Source: an uncultured Sphingomonas sp. (GTDB taxonomy: Bacteria; Pseudomonadota; Alphaproteobacteria; Sphingomonadales; Sphingomonadaceae). From it: a stretch of 40,946 bases of DNA. The stretch lies in contig CAJYKB010000076.1 in the NCBI GenBank assembly GCA_913774925.1, positions 1 to 40,946 of the forward strand. The letters are read 5' to 3'. The position numbers were made by a program, and so were the translations under genes. Below are positions 25,091-33,650 of the stretch, piece after piece (the stretch's first letter is position 1; each line of letters begins with the position of its first letter). Below the pieces are notes generated by a model. That model worked only from the letters and a program-made list of their open reading frames with translations. It did not search any database and was not told the DNA's origin.

Positions 25091-26710
25091 CTACCCCATG
25101 ATCCGCCGGCCGCGCTTCACCTGCGCACTATATCCCACGCTCGCGGTCGCGCGGCGGTGAGCGATGGTATCGACGAAGAGCCAGTCGTTGCGCACCGTCT
25201 CCGGCGTGATCGTCATCGCCATATAGCCGCGACGCGACGTGTCGCACCATTTCAGCTCCGGGTTGGCCGCGACCAGCGCGCGCGCCACCTCCGCGGGATC
25301 GCGCCGGATCGCGCTTTCGTAGCCAGGCGAGGTCACCGCGTGGCCTGCGAATTCGACCCCCGCGGCGCGACCGTCCTGCGCCAGGTCGAACGCCCAGGCA
25401 TTGTGGCTGTCGCCGCAGATCACGACCAGGTTCGCGTCGGCCCCCTGAGCGCTCTTCAGAAAGCGCGCGCGCGCCGCGGGATAGCCGCCCCACGAATCGA
25501 AGTTGGACGGCAGCCCCGCCTTCGCCGCGGCGATCCCGGCCTGGACATAGGCGGCGGCGCGCGTGTTGGCGGGGTCGACCCAGCCCGCGGCCTGCGGCGG
25601 GGTGGACAGATTGCCCATGATCGTGCCGAAGCCGACCACCTGCCACTTCTGCCCCTGTCGCACCGATCGCGCCAGGTCGTGCGCCAGCCACGATTCCTGC
25701 TGCGACCCCATCATCGTCACCGCCGGATCGGCCCAGACGGTGTCGCGGAAGCGGCGCAGCGCGGCGTCGCGGTCGGGCTGCTTCAGGATCGCGTCGATCT
25801 CGTTCTGGTGCGAGCGCGCGAACACGCGCGTTTCCGTGCGCCACAGCGTCGCCAGCGTGCCGATCTCATACGCCTTCCACGGCTCGTCGGAGACGGGCAT
25901 CCATTCGCGATACGCCTGCACGCTGGCGGCGCGGCGCGCATTCCAGTCGCCCTCTGCGGCGGCGTCGTGATTCTCCGCGCCGCCTTCCCACGAATCGTTT
26001 GCGCTTTCGTGGTCGTCCCATTGCACGATCCACGGCACGCGCGCGTGGAGCGCCTGCAGGTCCGGATCCGCGCGGTAGCTGGCGAAGCGCAGGCGATAGT
26101 CGGCAAGGTGGATCGTCTCGCCATCGGGGAGAGGCAGGCGCCCGGCGACCTGCTGCGCCGCAGCCGGATATTTGCCGGGGCCATATTCGTAGAAATAGTC
26201 GCCGAGGTGGATCGCGAGGTCGAGGTCGTCGCGCATCGCGGCATGGCCATAGGCGGTAAAGAAGCCGAACCCCATGTTGGAGCAGGAGAAGACCGCCGTC
26301 CTGAACGCGGTCGCGTCGCGCGCGGGCAGCGTCTTCGTCATGCCGATCGGGCTGCGCGTGCCGTCCGCGGCGACGAAGCGATAATGATAGCGGGTGCCGG
26401 CGCGCAGTCCGTCGAGCGTGACCTTCGCGGTCCAGTCGCGCCACGCACCCGTGATGATCGCGCCGCTGGCGACGATTCGCGCGAAGTCCGGCGTCTCGCT
26501 GATCTCCGCCACCAGCCGTGCCGTCGAGCCGCCGGCGGGAACGTAGCGGGTCCACAGCAGCATCGTGTCCTGCCCGGGCTCGCCGCTGGCAACCGAGTGG
26601 GTGAAGCCGCGCGCGGCCATCACCGTCTGCGCGACGCTCATGCCCGGCAGCGCGAAGGCGCCGATCCCGAGCGTTCCGGTGGCGAGCAGCGAGCGGCGGG
26701 TGACGATCAT
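25091..26710 (-). CDS. phoD: PhoD-family alkaline phosphatase, Tat-exported
   Basis: The product is 539 residues. The N-terminus MIVTRRSLLATGTLGIGAFA has a Tat-type motif (TRRSLL), although the second residue of the strict SRRxFLK is changed. An N-terminal Fn3-like PhoD domain (FTHSVASGEPGQDTMLLWTR) is followed by the metallophosphatase core: VFSCSNMGFGFFTAYGHAAM, LAIHLGDYFYEYG, VQWDDHESANDSW and LVVICGDSHNAWAFDL, the ligands of an Fe/Ca centre. It should release phosphate from esters in the periplasm. In-frame extension to 26782 has no good start. The ATG at 26710 matches the Tat signal. No Pho box was searched successfully by eye. Confidence 0.93.
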   Translation of the reverse strand: MIVTRRSLLATGTLGIGAFALPGMSVAQTVMAARGFTHSVASGEPGQDTMLLWTRYVPAGGSTARLVAEISETPDFARIVASGAIITGAWRDWTAKVTLDGLRAGTRYHYRFVAADGTRSPIGMTKTLPARDATAFRTAVFSCSNMGFGFFTAYGHAAMRDDLDLAIHLGDYFYEYGPGKYPAAAQQVAGRLPLPDGETIHLADYRLRFASYRADPDLQALHARVPWIVQWDDHESANDSWEGGAENHDAAAEGDWNARRAASVQAYREWMPVSDEPWKAYEIGTLATLWRTETRVFARSHQNEIDAILKQPDRDAALRRFRDTVWADPAVTMMGSQQESWLAHDLARSVRQGQKWQVVGFGTIMGNLSTPPQAAGWVDPANTRAAAYVQAGIAAAKAGLPSNFDSWGGYPAARARFLKSAQGADANLVVICGDSHNAWAFDLAQDGRAAGVEFAGHAVTSPGYESAIRRDPAEVARALVAANPELKWCDTSRRGYMAMTITPETVRNDWLFVDTIAHRRATASVGYSAQVKRGRRIMG

Positions 26711-26786
26711 GCTGGGTATCCCTCGTTTCCTTCCCCTTGCGACATGATCGGTGACGCGGTGATGACAGGCAAGCGGCGTCACCTGT

Positions 26787-26874
26787 TCCCCGGCGAAGGC
26801 CGGGGCCCAAGTGGGAAGGTCAGGGATCGGTCGCCACGCGCGTTATCGCGACTGGACCCCGGCCTTCGCCGGGG
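26787..26874. repeat. 88-bp paired-hairpin repeat
   Basis: The left arm CCCCGGCGAAGGCCGGGGCC (26787) and the right arm ACCCCGGCCTTCGCCGGGG (ending 26874) are inverted copies. Inner sequences (GTGGGAAGGTC after the left arm; CGACTGGACC before the right) match the element at 16874. It lies in the 205-base gap between divergent phoD and the DUF2334 gene. Confidence 0.7.
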
Positions 26875-26915
26875 CACAGGATGGCCGCGGCGCCGCTTGA
26901 ACTCCCCCCGGCTCC

Positions 26916-27683
26916 ATGCGCATGACGGACGCCATGAAACGCCTGCTCGCCTCCATCCACGACGTGTCGCCCCGGTTCGAGGGGGAGGTCGACCGCCTGC
27001 TCGATCGCCTGGCGCCGCACGTCGGCCAGCGGCTGGCGATGCTGGTCGTGCCCGATCACTGGAATGCGGCGCCGATCACGCCGGCGTTCACGCGCCGGCT
27101 GCGCGCCTGGGCGGAGGCGGGGGTCGAGATGTTCGTTCACGGCTGGTCGCATCTCGACGATTCGCAGCATACGGGCGCCGCGGCGCTCAAGGCGAAGCAC
27201 ATGACCGCGGGCGAGGGCGAGTTCCTGGGACTCGACCATGGCGAGGCGCTGGCGCGGATGCGCCGCGGCAAGGCGCTGGTGGAGGATGCGACGGGGCGCG
27301 CGGCGGCGGGGTTCATCGCGCCCGCCTGGCTCTATTCCGACGACGCGCGCGCCGCGCTCGGCGATGCCGGCTTCGCGCTGGCCGAGGATCATGCGAAGGT
27401 GTGGCGTCCCGATACCGGCCGCGTCGTCGCGCGCGGCCCGGTCATCACCTGGGCCAGCCGCTCGCGCCCGCGCCAGCTGTCGTCGCTCGCCGCCGCCGCG
27501 CTGCTGCGGCGCGTGCTCCAGCCGAGCGAGACGGTGCGGATCGCGGTCCATCCCGGCGACGTCCGCGTGCCGCAACTGCTCGATAGCATCGACCGTACCT
27601 TCGCCGCGTTCCGGCGGCACCGCCCCGCGCGCTACGCCGACCTTCTTGCCGCTCCCGCCGCACGGGCGTCGATCACCGACTGA
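26916..27683 (+). CDS. DUF2334 polysaccharide deacetylase-like protein
   Basis: The product is 255 residues. The NodB-like fold is indicated by LLASIHDVSPRFEGEVDRLL (catalytic His-Asp), the motif FVHGWSHLDD (HxxxH metal site), and FIAPAWLYSDDARAALGDAG. The C-terminal VRIAVHPGDVRVPQLLDSID carries the final histidine. Members remove acetyl groups from glycans, but substrates of the DUF2334 group are unknown. Start candidates are 26916, 26922 and 26934; the last begins exactly at the conserved domain. Its last 52 bases overlap the 3' end of a convergent glycosyltransferase, hinting that both act on cell-surface glycans. Confidence 0.9.
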   Translation: MRMTDAMKRLLASIHDVSPRFEGEVDRLLDRLAPHVGQRLAMLVVPDHWNAAPITPAFTRRLRAWAEAGVEMFVHGWSHLDDSQHTGAAALKAKHMTAGEGEFLGLDHGEALARMRRGKALVEDATGRAAAGFIAPAWLYSDDARAALGDAGFALAEDHAKVWRPDTGRVVARGPVITWASRSRPRQLSSLAAAALLRRVLQPSETVRIAVHPGDVRVPQLLDSIDRTFAAFRRHRPARYADLLAAPAARASITD

Positions 27684-28822
27684 TAATGCGCCACCAGCCG
27701 TTCCGCATGATCGCGGTCGCTGGTGACGGTTTCCGCCGCGCGCACCGCCGCCGCGCGCACCGATGCGTCGTCGCGCGACAGCAGCCGGACGATCGCGGCG
27801 GCGCAGTCATAGGCGTCGCTGCTGCGATAGGTTTCCGCGAATTCGGGCTGCGCCAGCGCCGCCGCGCCGCCCCGGTCGGGCACGATCAGCGGCAGCCCGG
27901 AGGCGAGCGCCTCCGACGCGACCATCCCGAACGTCTCGACGCAGCAGCCGTGGATGAACGCGTCGGCGCTCGCCATCACCGCGGACAGCTGAAGCCGGTC
28001 GTAGACGGGCTGGAACAGCCGCACGTGCGGGCTCTGCGCGATATGCCGCTCCAGCGTGCGCGTGTCCGGCCCCAGCCCCAGCAGGACCAGCCCGACCGGC
28101 AGCTTGTTGCCCGCGCGCCGCACCGCGTCGATCACCATCGGCCATTGCTTTTCGGGATGATGCCGCCCGACCCCGATCAGCAGGTGCGCATCCTCCGGCA
28201 GCCCGCATTGCGCCAGCATCGCGGCGCGCAGCGCGGCGCTGCGATGCGCGGGCGAGAAATGCTGCCGCTCGATCCCCAGCGTCATCGTCGCGTCGACGCG
28301 CAGGCCGCGTGCGGTCAGCCGCTCGGTCAGGACGGGGCCGTTGGTGACGATGGTGTCGAACCGCGCCATGCCGCGGCCCATGAAGCGGTCGTACCATCCG
28401 AACGCGCGCTCGATCGTCCGCTCCGACGCGACGCGCCCGAACCAGCGCTTGGGATAGGCTTCCTTGTTGTCGTTGTGGAGGAACCACGCCTTGATCGCGG
28501 GGCCCTCCCAGTCGGCGACGATCTTCGCCGGGCGCCACGGCGTGCAATTCTCGACCACGTCGGGTTGCAGCTCGTCGAGCAGGCGGTGGATCGGCGCGGC
28601 ATCCCAGAACAGGCCGTAGTTCGCGTCGAACGGCAGCCCGGGCGCCTTCACGAAATAGATCCGCGCGCCGCCGGGGCGTTCCTCCACCCGGTCCTCGCGC
28701 CCGGGGGCGATCACGAACTGTTCGTGGCCCAGCTCCGGCATGATCGCCAGCTTGCGATCGATATACGAACGCACGCCCCCTCCGGTTGGGGAGTAGAGCT
28801 CGTTGACGTCGACGATCCGCAT
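27632..28822 (-). CDS. Family 4 glycosyltransferase (GT-B fold)
   Basis: The product is 396 residues. The N-terminal domain (MRIVDVNELYSPTGGGVRSY) has the glycine-rich acceptor motif. The C-terminal donor domain has LIGVGRHHPEKQWPMVIDAV and the E-x7-E region ETFGMVASEALASGLPLIVP typical of GT4. It has no membrane segment and would work at the inner face of the membrane with a nucleotide-sugar. The donor and acceptor cannot be read; the context of a polytopic membrane protein and a secreted DUF2141 protein suggests an envelope glycolipid or glycan. The ATG at 28822 lies 10 bases after the DUF2141 stop. Confidence 0.9.
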   Translation of the reverse strand: MRIVDVNELYSPTGGGVRSYIDRKLAIMPELGHEQFVIAPGREDRVEERPGGARIYFVKAPGLPFDANYGLFWDAAPIHRLLDELQPDVVENCTPWRPAKIVADWEGPAIKAWFLHNDNKEAYPKRWFGRVASERTIERAFGWYDRFMGRGMARFDTIVTNGPVLTERLTARGLRVDATMTLGIERQHFSPAHRSAALRAAMLAQCGLPEDAHLLIGVGRHHPEKQWPMVIDAVRRAGNKLPVGLVLLGLGPDTRTLERHIAQSPHVRLFQPVYDRLQLSAVMASADAFIHGCCVETFGMVASEALASGLPLIVPDRGGAAALAQPEFAETYRSSDAYDCAAAIVRLLSRDDASVRAAAVRAAETVTSDRDHAERLVAHYQSVIDARAAGAARRSA

Positions 28823-28832
28823 CGCGCGCGCC

Positions 28833-29378
28833 TTACGATGCCGGGCTGAACCCGCCGAGCCCACGCAGATACTGCATGCGGATCGTGGTGTGGGTGACGC
28901 CGGGGCCGACGTCGATCAGCGCATCCTCCAGCTTGGGGCGCGAGCGCCCGATCTTGCGCGCGCTGGGGAAGCCCGCGCCGTCGCTCCAGAAATTGAACTT
29001 CGGCTTGCCGTCGCGGTCGTGCCCCGCGAACAGCGCCCAGCGCCCGGGCTGCGGCACGCGGATGCAGACGATCGCGGTGCCGCCCGCGGGCACGCCGACG
29101 CCGACACGGCGGAACGGCTTGCCGCGGCGCGCCAGATCGTCGTCGCCGGCCAGGAAATCCTCTTCGTTCGCCGGATACAATTCCAGCTTCAGCGACCCCT
29201 TGGTATCCTTCAGCCCGGTGATCGTCGCGCGGATCGCCGGCCCCTGGCCGCCGTTGCACGCCGCCGCATCGCTGCCCAGCACCTGCGCACCGGCCGACGG
29301 TGCCGCCAGCAGCGCGCATGCCGCCGCCGCGAACGACGCCGCCGCCGTCAGCCCGCCGCCTGCCCCTCGGGTCGCCAT
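28833..29378 (-). CDS. DUF2141 domain secreted protein
   Basis: The product is 181 residues. A signal peptide (MATRGAGGGLTAAASFAAAA, then CALLAAPSAGA) is followed by a DUF2141 beta-sandwich: ITGLKDTKGSLKLELYPANE, VGVPAGGTAIVCIRVPQPGR, WALFAGHDRDGKPKFNFWSD and GAGFPSARKIGRSRPKLEDA. The family is periplasmic or outer-membrane associated and of unknown function. AAGGA lies seven bases before the ATG. The first 31 bases overlap the end of the upstream membrane-protein gene, so translation is coupled. The frame is open far upstream, but the earlier part is only the shadow of that gene. Confidence 0.88.
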   Translation of the reverse strand: MATRGAGGGLTAAASFAAAACALLAAPSAGAQVLGSDAAACNGGQGPAIRATITGLKDTKGSLKLELYPANEEDFLAGDDDLARRGKPFRRVGVGVPAGGTAIVCIRVPQPGRWALFAGHDRDGKPKFNFWSDGAGFPSARKIGRSRPKLEDALIDVGPGVTHTTIRMQYLRGLGGFSPAS

Positions 29379-30337
29379 TCCTTCGTCCTTTCCACCGCAT
29401 ATTCCGCGCCCAGGAGCGCGATCACCACCACATGCATCGTCAGGATTGACGCTGCGGTGAACGCCATCAGATCCGACAACAATTGATCCTCGCCGATGAA
29501 CAGGATCGCGAAATTGGCGAAAAGCAGGTCTTTGTTGGGCAACAGCGGCAGGCGGGAGATCAGCTGCCGTCCCGCGACCAGGAACAGCCACATCCCCACC
29601 GACACGCTGGGCACCGCATAGGCCCACGCCAGCGCGATCGTGATATTGGCGAACGCGATCCGCAACATGTGCATCGCGAAGACGAACCACAACTGCCGCC
29701 GCGGCAGCGAGAACACGCGCGAGGAGAAGATGAGGAAGAAGGCGGTCAGCAGCATCACCAGCCCGACCGACCACAGCATGATGCGCAGCACCTCCGGCGC
29801 GATCAGCTGGTAACCCAGCGGCAGCGCGACGATGCCGAGCAGGAAACCGCACAGATTGCCCGCCAGCGCGGACAGGATGCTGACGTCCTTCACCGCGCCG
29901 AAAGGGGCCGCCACCATCTTCAGCCGCGCGCTGGCCCACGCGTAGAAATAGGCGTCGCCCGAATAGCCGATCAGCACGTCGTTCGCGACGCGCTTGCGAT
30001 TGAGCGCAAGAAAGGCGGACGCGGGCACCGCCCACAAGCGGCGGAAGATGCCGAATTCGAACAGCGGCAGCGCGAAATAGGATAGCAGGAAGAAGACGTA
30101 GAAGCCCGGCGACGACGGCACCGCGCGGCGCAGGCCCGCCAGCCCCTGCCCCAGCAGTTCGCGCCCCAGCCCGATCAGCATCGCGGCGGTCAGCGCCGCC
30201 GCCAGATAGTGCGGCCAGCGCCGCCGCAGCCGCTCGACGGGCTCCAGCGCCACCATCGCGGCGAGCGCCGAGGGGAGCGGAGCGGGATCGGGTGGGGCGG
30301 GTGGGGCGGGGGGATCGTCGGCGTGCAAGCGGCTCAT
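29348..30337 (-). CDS. Polytopic inner-membrane protein of unknown function
   Basis: The product is 329 residues. A proline-rich cytoplasmic start (DDPPAPPAPPDPAPLPS) is followed by about eight membrane helices, from YLAAALTAAMLIGLG to ILTMHVVVIALLGAEYAV. Between helices the text GYSGDAYFYAWASARLKMVA and GAVKDVSILSALAGNLCGFL stands out. The layout and the KDVSILSALAGN segment recall flippase-like or LPG-synthase-type membrane domains, but I cannot assign a family. The neighbours (secreted DUF2141 protein, GT4 enzyme) suggest it handles a lipid-linked or secreted envelope component. It follows the AI-2E exporter gene by 101 bases. Confidence 0.8.
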   Translation of the reverse strand: MSRLHADDPPAPPAPPDPAPLPSALAAMVALEPVERLRRRWPHYLAAALTAAMLIGLGRELLGQGLAGLRRAVPSSPGFYVFFLLSYFALPLFEFGIFRRLWAVPASAFLALNRKRVANDVLIGYSGDAYFYAWASARLKMVAAPFGAVKDVSILSALAGNLCGFLLGIVALPLGYQLIAPEVLRIMLWSVGLVMLLTAFFLIFSSRVFSLPRRQLWFVFAMHMLRIAFANITIALAWAYAVPSVSVGMWLFLVAGRQLISRLPLLPNKDLLFANFAILFIGEDQLLSDLMAFTAASILTMHVVVIALLGAEYAVERTKEWRPEGQAAG

Positions 30338-30438
30338 CCTGCCCGGACCGCGCGCGCCATCTCACTGGGCGAGGCGGCGGCCGGGGATCGTTTCGCGCCC
30401 GTGTACCAGCGGGGATCGCGGGATTCCACCATCGCGCA

Positions 30439-31536
30439 TCACGCCGACGGCGTCGGCGCGTTCTCGACGTTTTCCGAGCGGCGCTCCATCGCGGTCTTGA
30501 TGAGCGCGGTCATCGGATCGGCCAGCGCCAGCCCCATGATGCCGAACAGCGCGCTCGCCAGGATCTGCGCGCCCAGCGTCAGCGCCGGCGGCAGGTCGAC
30601 GGTGCGCTTCGCCACCATCGGGATCAGGACGTAGCCGTCGAACCCCTGCACGATGACATAGGTCGCGATCGCCCAGATGCCGGTGTCGTACCCGGCGGAG
30701 AAGCCGACCGCGATCATCAGCGCGCCGGAGATGAAGGCGCCGATATTGGGGATGAAGGCGAGCAACCCGGTCAGGATGCCCAGGATCAGCGCCATCGGCA
30801 CGCCCCCCAGCATCAGCGCGATGCCGGTCAGCACCCCCTCCGCCGCCATGCCCAACAGCCGCCCCGCCAGCAGCCGGCGCAGCGTGCGCCCCATCCGCTG
30901 CATCGTCACCGCGAATTCGACCCGGTTCGCCTCCGGCACCATCCATTGCAGCCCGCGGTCGTACAGCCGCGGGTCCATCGCGACGAACAGGCCGATGACC
31001 AGGATCATGAACATCGTCGTCAGCGCGCCGAACGCGGTCCCGACCCACGAGGTGACACGCCCCAGCGAGGACATCGCCTGCTTCGCAAGGCCGTTGAGGT
31101 CGGAGGCGGCGGGCATCATGCCGTGTTCGGACAGCAGCCCGGCCACCCGCATCGCCTGCGTCTCGACGGTGGAGCGCAACTGCGATGCCTGCGCGGCGAT
31201 CTGCACTCCGGCCAGGTAGAAGGTGCCGGTCAGGAACGCGATCGTCAGCAGGCACACGATCAGCAGTCGCCACGCGCGCCCGATCGGCAGCACCCGCCCC
31301 AGCAGCCGCACGCCGCCGTCGAGCAGCGCGGCGAAGACGAGCCCGGCGAAGATGATGAGCAGCGGCTGGACCAGCAGCACGACCAGCGCGATCCCGCTCG
31401 CCATGCCCAGCCAGACGGCGGCGCGGCGGATCTCGTTGCGGGTGGCGGGATCGCGCACCTCGTGCGGGCTGGCCCCGGCGACGACATGGACGCGCTCGCC
31501 ATCGGCCGCGATGGGGACGGCGATCGTCTCGGTCAC
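30439..31536 (-). CDS. AI-2E family transporter
   Basis: The product is 365 residues with about eight membrane helices. Family marks are LVVLLVQPLLIIFAGLVFAA near the N-terminus, VTMQRMGRTLRRLLAGRLLG and the C-terminal block GILTGLLAFIPNIGAFISGA with LPPALTLGAQILASALFGIM. Members export autoinducer-2 in E. coli (TqsA) or exchange Na+/H+; the substrate here is open. The GTG at 31536 overlaps the lepB stop by four bases (GTGA) and no ATG is near, so it is translated in step with lepB. In related genomes rnc and era usually follow lepB; this gene takes that place. Confidence 0.9.
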   Translation of the reverse strand: MTETIAVPIAADGERVHVVAGASPHEVRDPATRNEIRRAAVWLGMASGIALVVLLVQPLLIIFAGLVFAALLDGGVRLLGRVLPIGRAWRLLIVCLLTIAFLTGTFYLAGVQIAAQASQLRSTVETQAMRVAGLLSEHGMMPAASDLNGLAKQAMSSLGRVTSWVGTAFGALTTMFMILVIGLFVAMDPRLYDRGLQWMVPEANRVEFAVTMQRMGRTLRRLLAGRLLGMAAEGVLTGIALMLGGVPMALILGILTGLLAFIPNIGAFISGALMIAVGFSAGYDTGIWAIATYVIVQGFDGYVLIPMVAKRTVDLPPALTLGAQILASALFGIMGLALADPMTALIKTAMERRSENVENAPTPSA

Positions 31537-32474
31537 TGGACGCGCGCCGGGTGGAGCGAGGTGCCGGCGCGGCCGGAGCGGAACGCGCCCGGCCAGGTCA
31601 GCGGATTCCACGTCGCCTGCCCGTCGACGGAGAAGGTGATGAATTCCGCGCGCCCGCCCAGATTCTCATACGGCACCGGCCCGCCCAACCCGCGCTCGAA
31701 CCCGCCCAGCGCGAAGCGGCTGTCGGCGGAACGGTCGCGGTTGTCCCCCATGAGGAAGACGTGGTCGGCGGGGATCTTCACGGGGCCGTAATAATCGCCG
31801 GGGCTGTCGGGTTCCAGATCGACGGTGTCGTAGCGTCGACCGCCCGGCAGCGTCTCGGTCACGATCGGCAGGCGGCAGACGGTGCGCCCGTCCGGCAGGA
31901 CGGTGCGCGCGCCGTAATATTGTGCCGGATCGCAGGTCGCGTTCGCATCCACCGGCAGGTCGCGATAGTGGAGCGGCCCGCGCGCCACCGGCTTCCCGTT
32001 CAGGATCACGACACCGCCGCGCACCGCCAGCGTATCGCCGGGCAGCCCGATCACGCGCTTGATATAGTCGCTCGACTGCCCCGGCGGGGTGACGATCACG
32101 ACGTCGCCGCGCTCCGGCAGGCGGCCGAACACGCGGCCGTGGATGAAGGGCAGTTGCACCGACCAGCTGTCGACCGGGCGATGGAGCACCACGTCCTTCA
32201 CGATCGCGACCGGATCGGGGATCGTCGGCGAGACGAACGACCAGCCATAGGCAAATTTCGACACCACCAGCCGGTCGCCCACCATCAGCCCCGGCAGCAT
32301 CGATTCGCTGGGGATATAGAAGGGCTTGGCGATGAAGCTGTGGAACCCCAGCACCGCCAGGATCAGCCAGAACAGCCCCTTGGCCTCGCCCCACCAGTCG
32401 AAGCGGGCGGGGGCGGTGGTCTCCGCGGCCTCCTCGTGGGGGACTTCGCCCGGCAATGCGATCTCCTCGGCCAT
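31533..32474 (-). CDS. lepB: Signal peptidase I
   Basis: The product is 313 residues. It cleaves signal peptides on the outer face of the inner membrane. The membrane anchor is GLFWLILAVLGFHSFI, the nucleophile Ser58 lies in YIPSESMLPGLMVGD, and the general base Lys139 in SSDYIKRVIGLPGD. Box E reads VFLMGDNRDRSADSR. An acidic N-terminal tail of about 25 residues (ALPGEVPHEEAAE) precedes the anchor. One anchor only is visible. It begins six bases after acpS and overlaps the AI-2E gene. The extra insert around CDPAQYYGARTVLPDGRTVC carries two cysteines that may form a disulfide in the periplasm. Confidence 0.96.
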   Translation of the reverse strand: MAEEIALPGEVPHEEAAETTAPARFDWWGEAKGLFWLILAVLGFHSFIAKPFYIPSESMLPGLMVGDRLVVSKFAYGWSFVSPTIPDPVAIVKDVVLHRPVDSWSVQLPFIHGRVFGRLPERGDVVIVTPPGQSSDYIKRVIGLPGDTLAVRGGVVILNGKPVARGPLHYRDLPVDANATCDPAQYYGARTVLPDGRTVCRLPIVTETLPGGRRYDTVDLEPDSPGDYYGPVKIPADHVFLMGDNRDRSADSRFALGGFERGLGGPVPYENLGGRAEFITFSVDGQATWNPLTWPGAFRSGRAGTSLHPARVQ

Positions 32475-32480
32475 CGGCGG

Positions 32481-32900
32481 CTACTCGGCTGGTGCGGTGC
32501 CGGCGGGCACCGCCTCGATGATGACGAATGCCTGCGCCCAGGGATGGTCGTCGGTCAATGTCAGATGGATGCGGGCGGTGTGCCCGTCCGGGATCATCGC
32601 GTCGAGCCGCGCCTTCGCGCCGCCGGTCAGCGCCAGCGTCGGCGCGCCCGAGCGGGCGTTGACGACGCCGATGTCCTTCATGAACACGCCCGCCTTGAAC
32701 CCGGTGCCGACTGCCTTGCTGAACGCCTCCTTGGCGGCGAAGCGCTTGGCATAGGTGCCCGCGCGCGTGAACGGCCGCTTCGCCGCCTTCGCGCGCTCGG
32801 TGTCGGTGAACACTCGGTTCTCGAACCGCTCGCCGAACCGGTCGAGCGACGCCTGGATCCGCTCGATATTGCACAGGTCGGAGCCGAGCCCGACGATCAT
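32481..32900 (-). CDS. acpS: Holo-[acyl-carrier-protein] synthase
   Basis: The product is 139 residues. It attaches 4'-phosphopantetheine from CoA to apo-ACP. The two magnesium ligands are in place: Asp8 ([14 protein letters not shown]) and Glu58 ([18 protein letters not shown]). The C-terminal strand ([20 protein letters not shown]) is normal, with an extra Ala/Pro-rich tail. The gene sits between pdxJ (12 bases) and lepB (6 bases), the common alphaproteobacterial order. It serves the fatty acid pathway that includes FabH elsewhere in the window. Confidence 0.96.
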   Translation of the reverse strand: MIVGLGSDLCNIERIQASLDRFGERFENRVFTDTERAKAAKRPFTRAGTYAKRFAAKEAFSKAVGTGFKAGVFMKDIGVVNARSGAPTLALTGGAKARLDAMIPDGHTARIHLTLTDDHPWAQAFVIIEAVPAGTAPAE

Positions 32901-32912
32901 GCGCTGCGCACC

Positions 32913-33650
32913 CTAGCCACGCGCCGCCTCCATCAGGTCCTTCATCCGCCGCACGCTCGCCTCCAGCCCGACGAAGATCGCCTCGCCGATCAGGAAATGG
33001 CCGATGTTCAGCTCGCGTACCTGCGGGATCGCGGCGACCGGCGCGACATTGTCGAAGGTCAGGCCGTGGCCCATGTGGACCTCGATCCCGTTCTTTGCCG
33101 CCAGCGCCGCGGCGTCGGACAGGCGGCGCAGTTCGGCGACCTGTTCCTCGCCCGACAGTTCGGCGTAGCGCCCGGTATGCAGCTCCACCACCGGCGCACC
33201 GAGCGACACCGCCGCCGCGACCTGCTGCGGGTCCGGCTCGATGAAGAGCGACACGCGGATCCGCGCCGCGCCCAGCTCGCGCACCATCGGGGCCAGGCGG
33301 TTATGCTGCCCCGCGGCGTCGATCCCGCCCTCGGTAGTGCGCTCCTCGCGCTTCTCCGGCACGATGCAGGCCGCGTGCGGCCGGTGGCGCAGTGCGATCG
33401 CGAGCATCTCCTCGGTCGCCGCCATCTCTAGGTTCAGCGGCACCGACAGGCCGGTCGCCAGCCGCTCGATATCGGCGTCGGTGATGTGGCGGCGATCCTC
33501 GCGCAGGTGCGCGGTGATGCCGTCCGCCCCCGCCTGCACCGCCAGCAGCGCCGCGCGCACCGGATCGGGGGTGTCGCCGCCGCGCGCGTTGCGCACCGTC
33601 GCGACGTGATCGATGTTGACGCCCAGACGCAGGGGAGCGGGCGCGGCCAT
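32913..33650 (-). CDS. pdxJ: Pyridoxine 5'-phosphate synthase
   Basis: The product is 245 residues, a TIM barrel that joins 3-amino-2-oxopropyl phosphate with deoxyxylulose 5-phosphate, the last ring-forming step of vitamin B6 synthesis. Signatures are LRLGVNIDHVATVRNARGGD, ITAHLREDRRHITDADI, NLEMAATEEM, IVPEKREERTTEGG, VSLFIEPDPQQV and LNIGHFLIGEAI. The ATG overlaps the pyrE stop by one base (TGATG). A longer in-frame extension is just the pyrE shadow. PLP made here serves AspC and PabC among others. Confidence 0.97.
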   Translation of the reverse strand: MAAPAPLRLGVNIDHVATVRNARGGDTPDPVRAALLAVQAGADGITAHLREDRRHITDADIERLATGLSVPLNLEMAATEEMLAIALRHRPHAACIVPEKREERTTEGGIDAAGQHNRLAPMVRELGAARIRVSLFIEPDPQQVAAAVSLGAPVVELHTGRYAELSGEEQVAELRRLSDAAALAAKNGIEVHMGHGLTFDNVAPVAAIPQVRELNIGHFLIGEAIFVGLEASVRRMKDLMEAARG

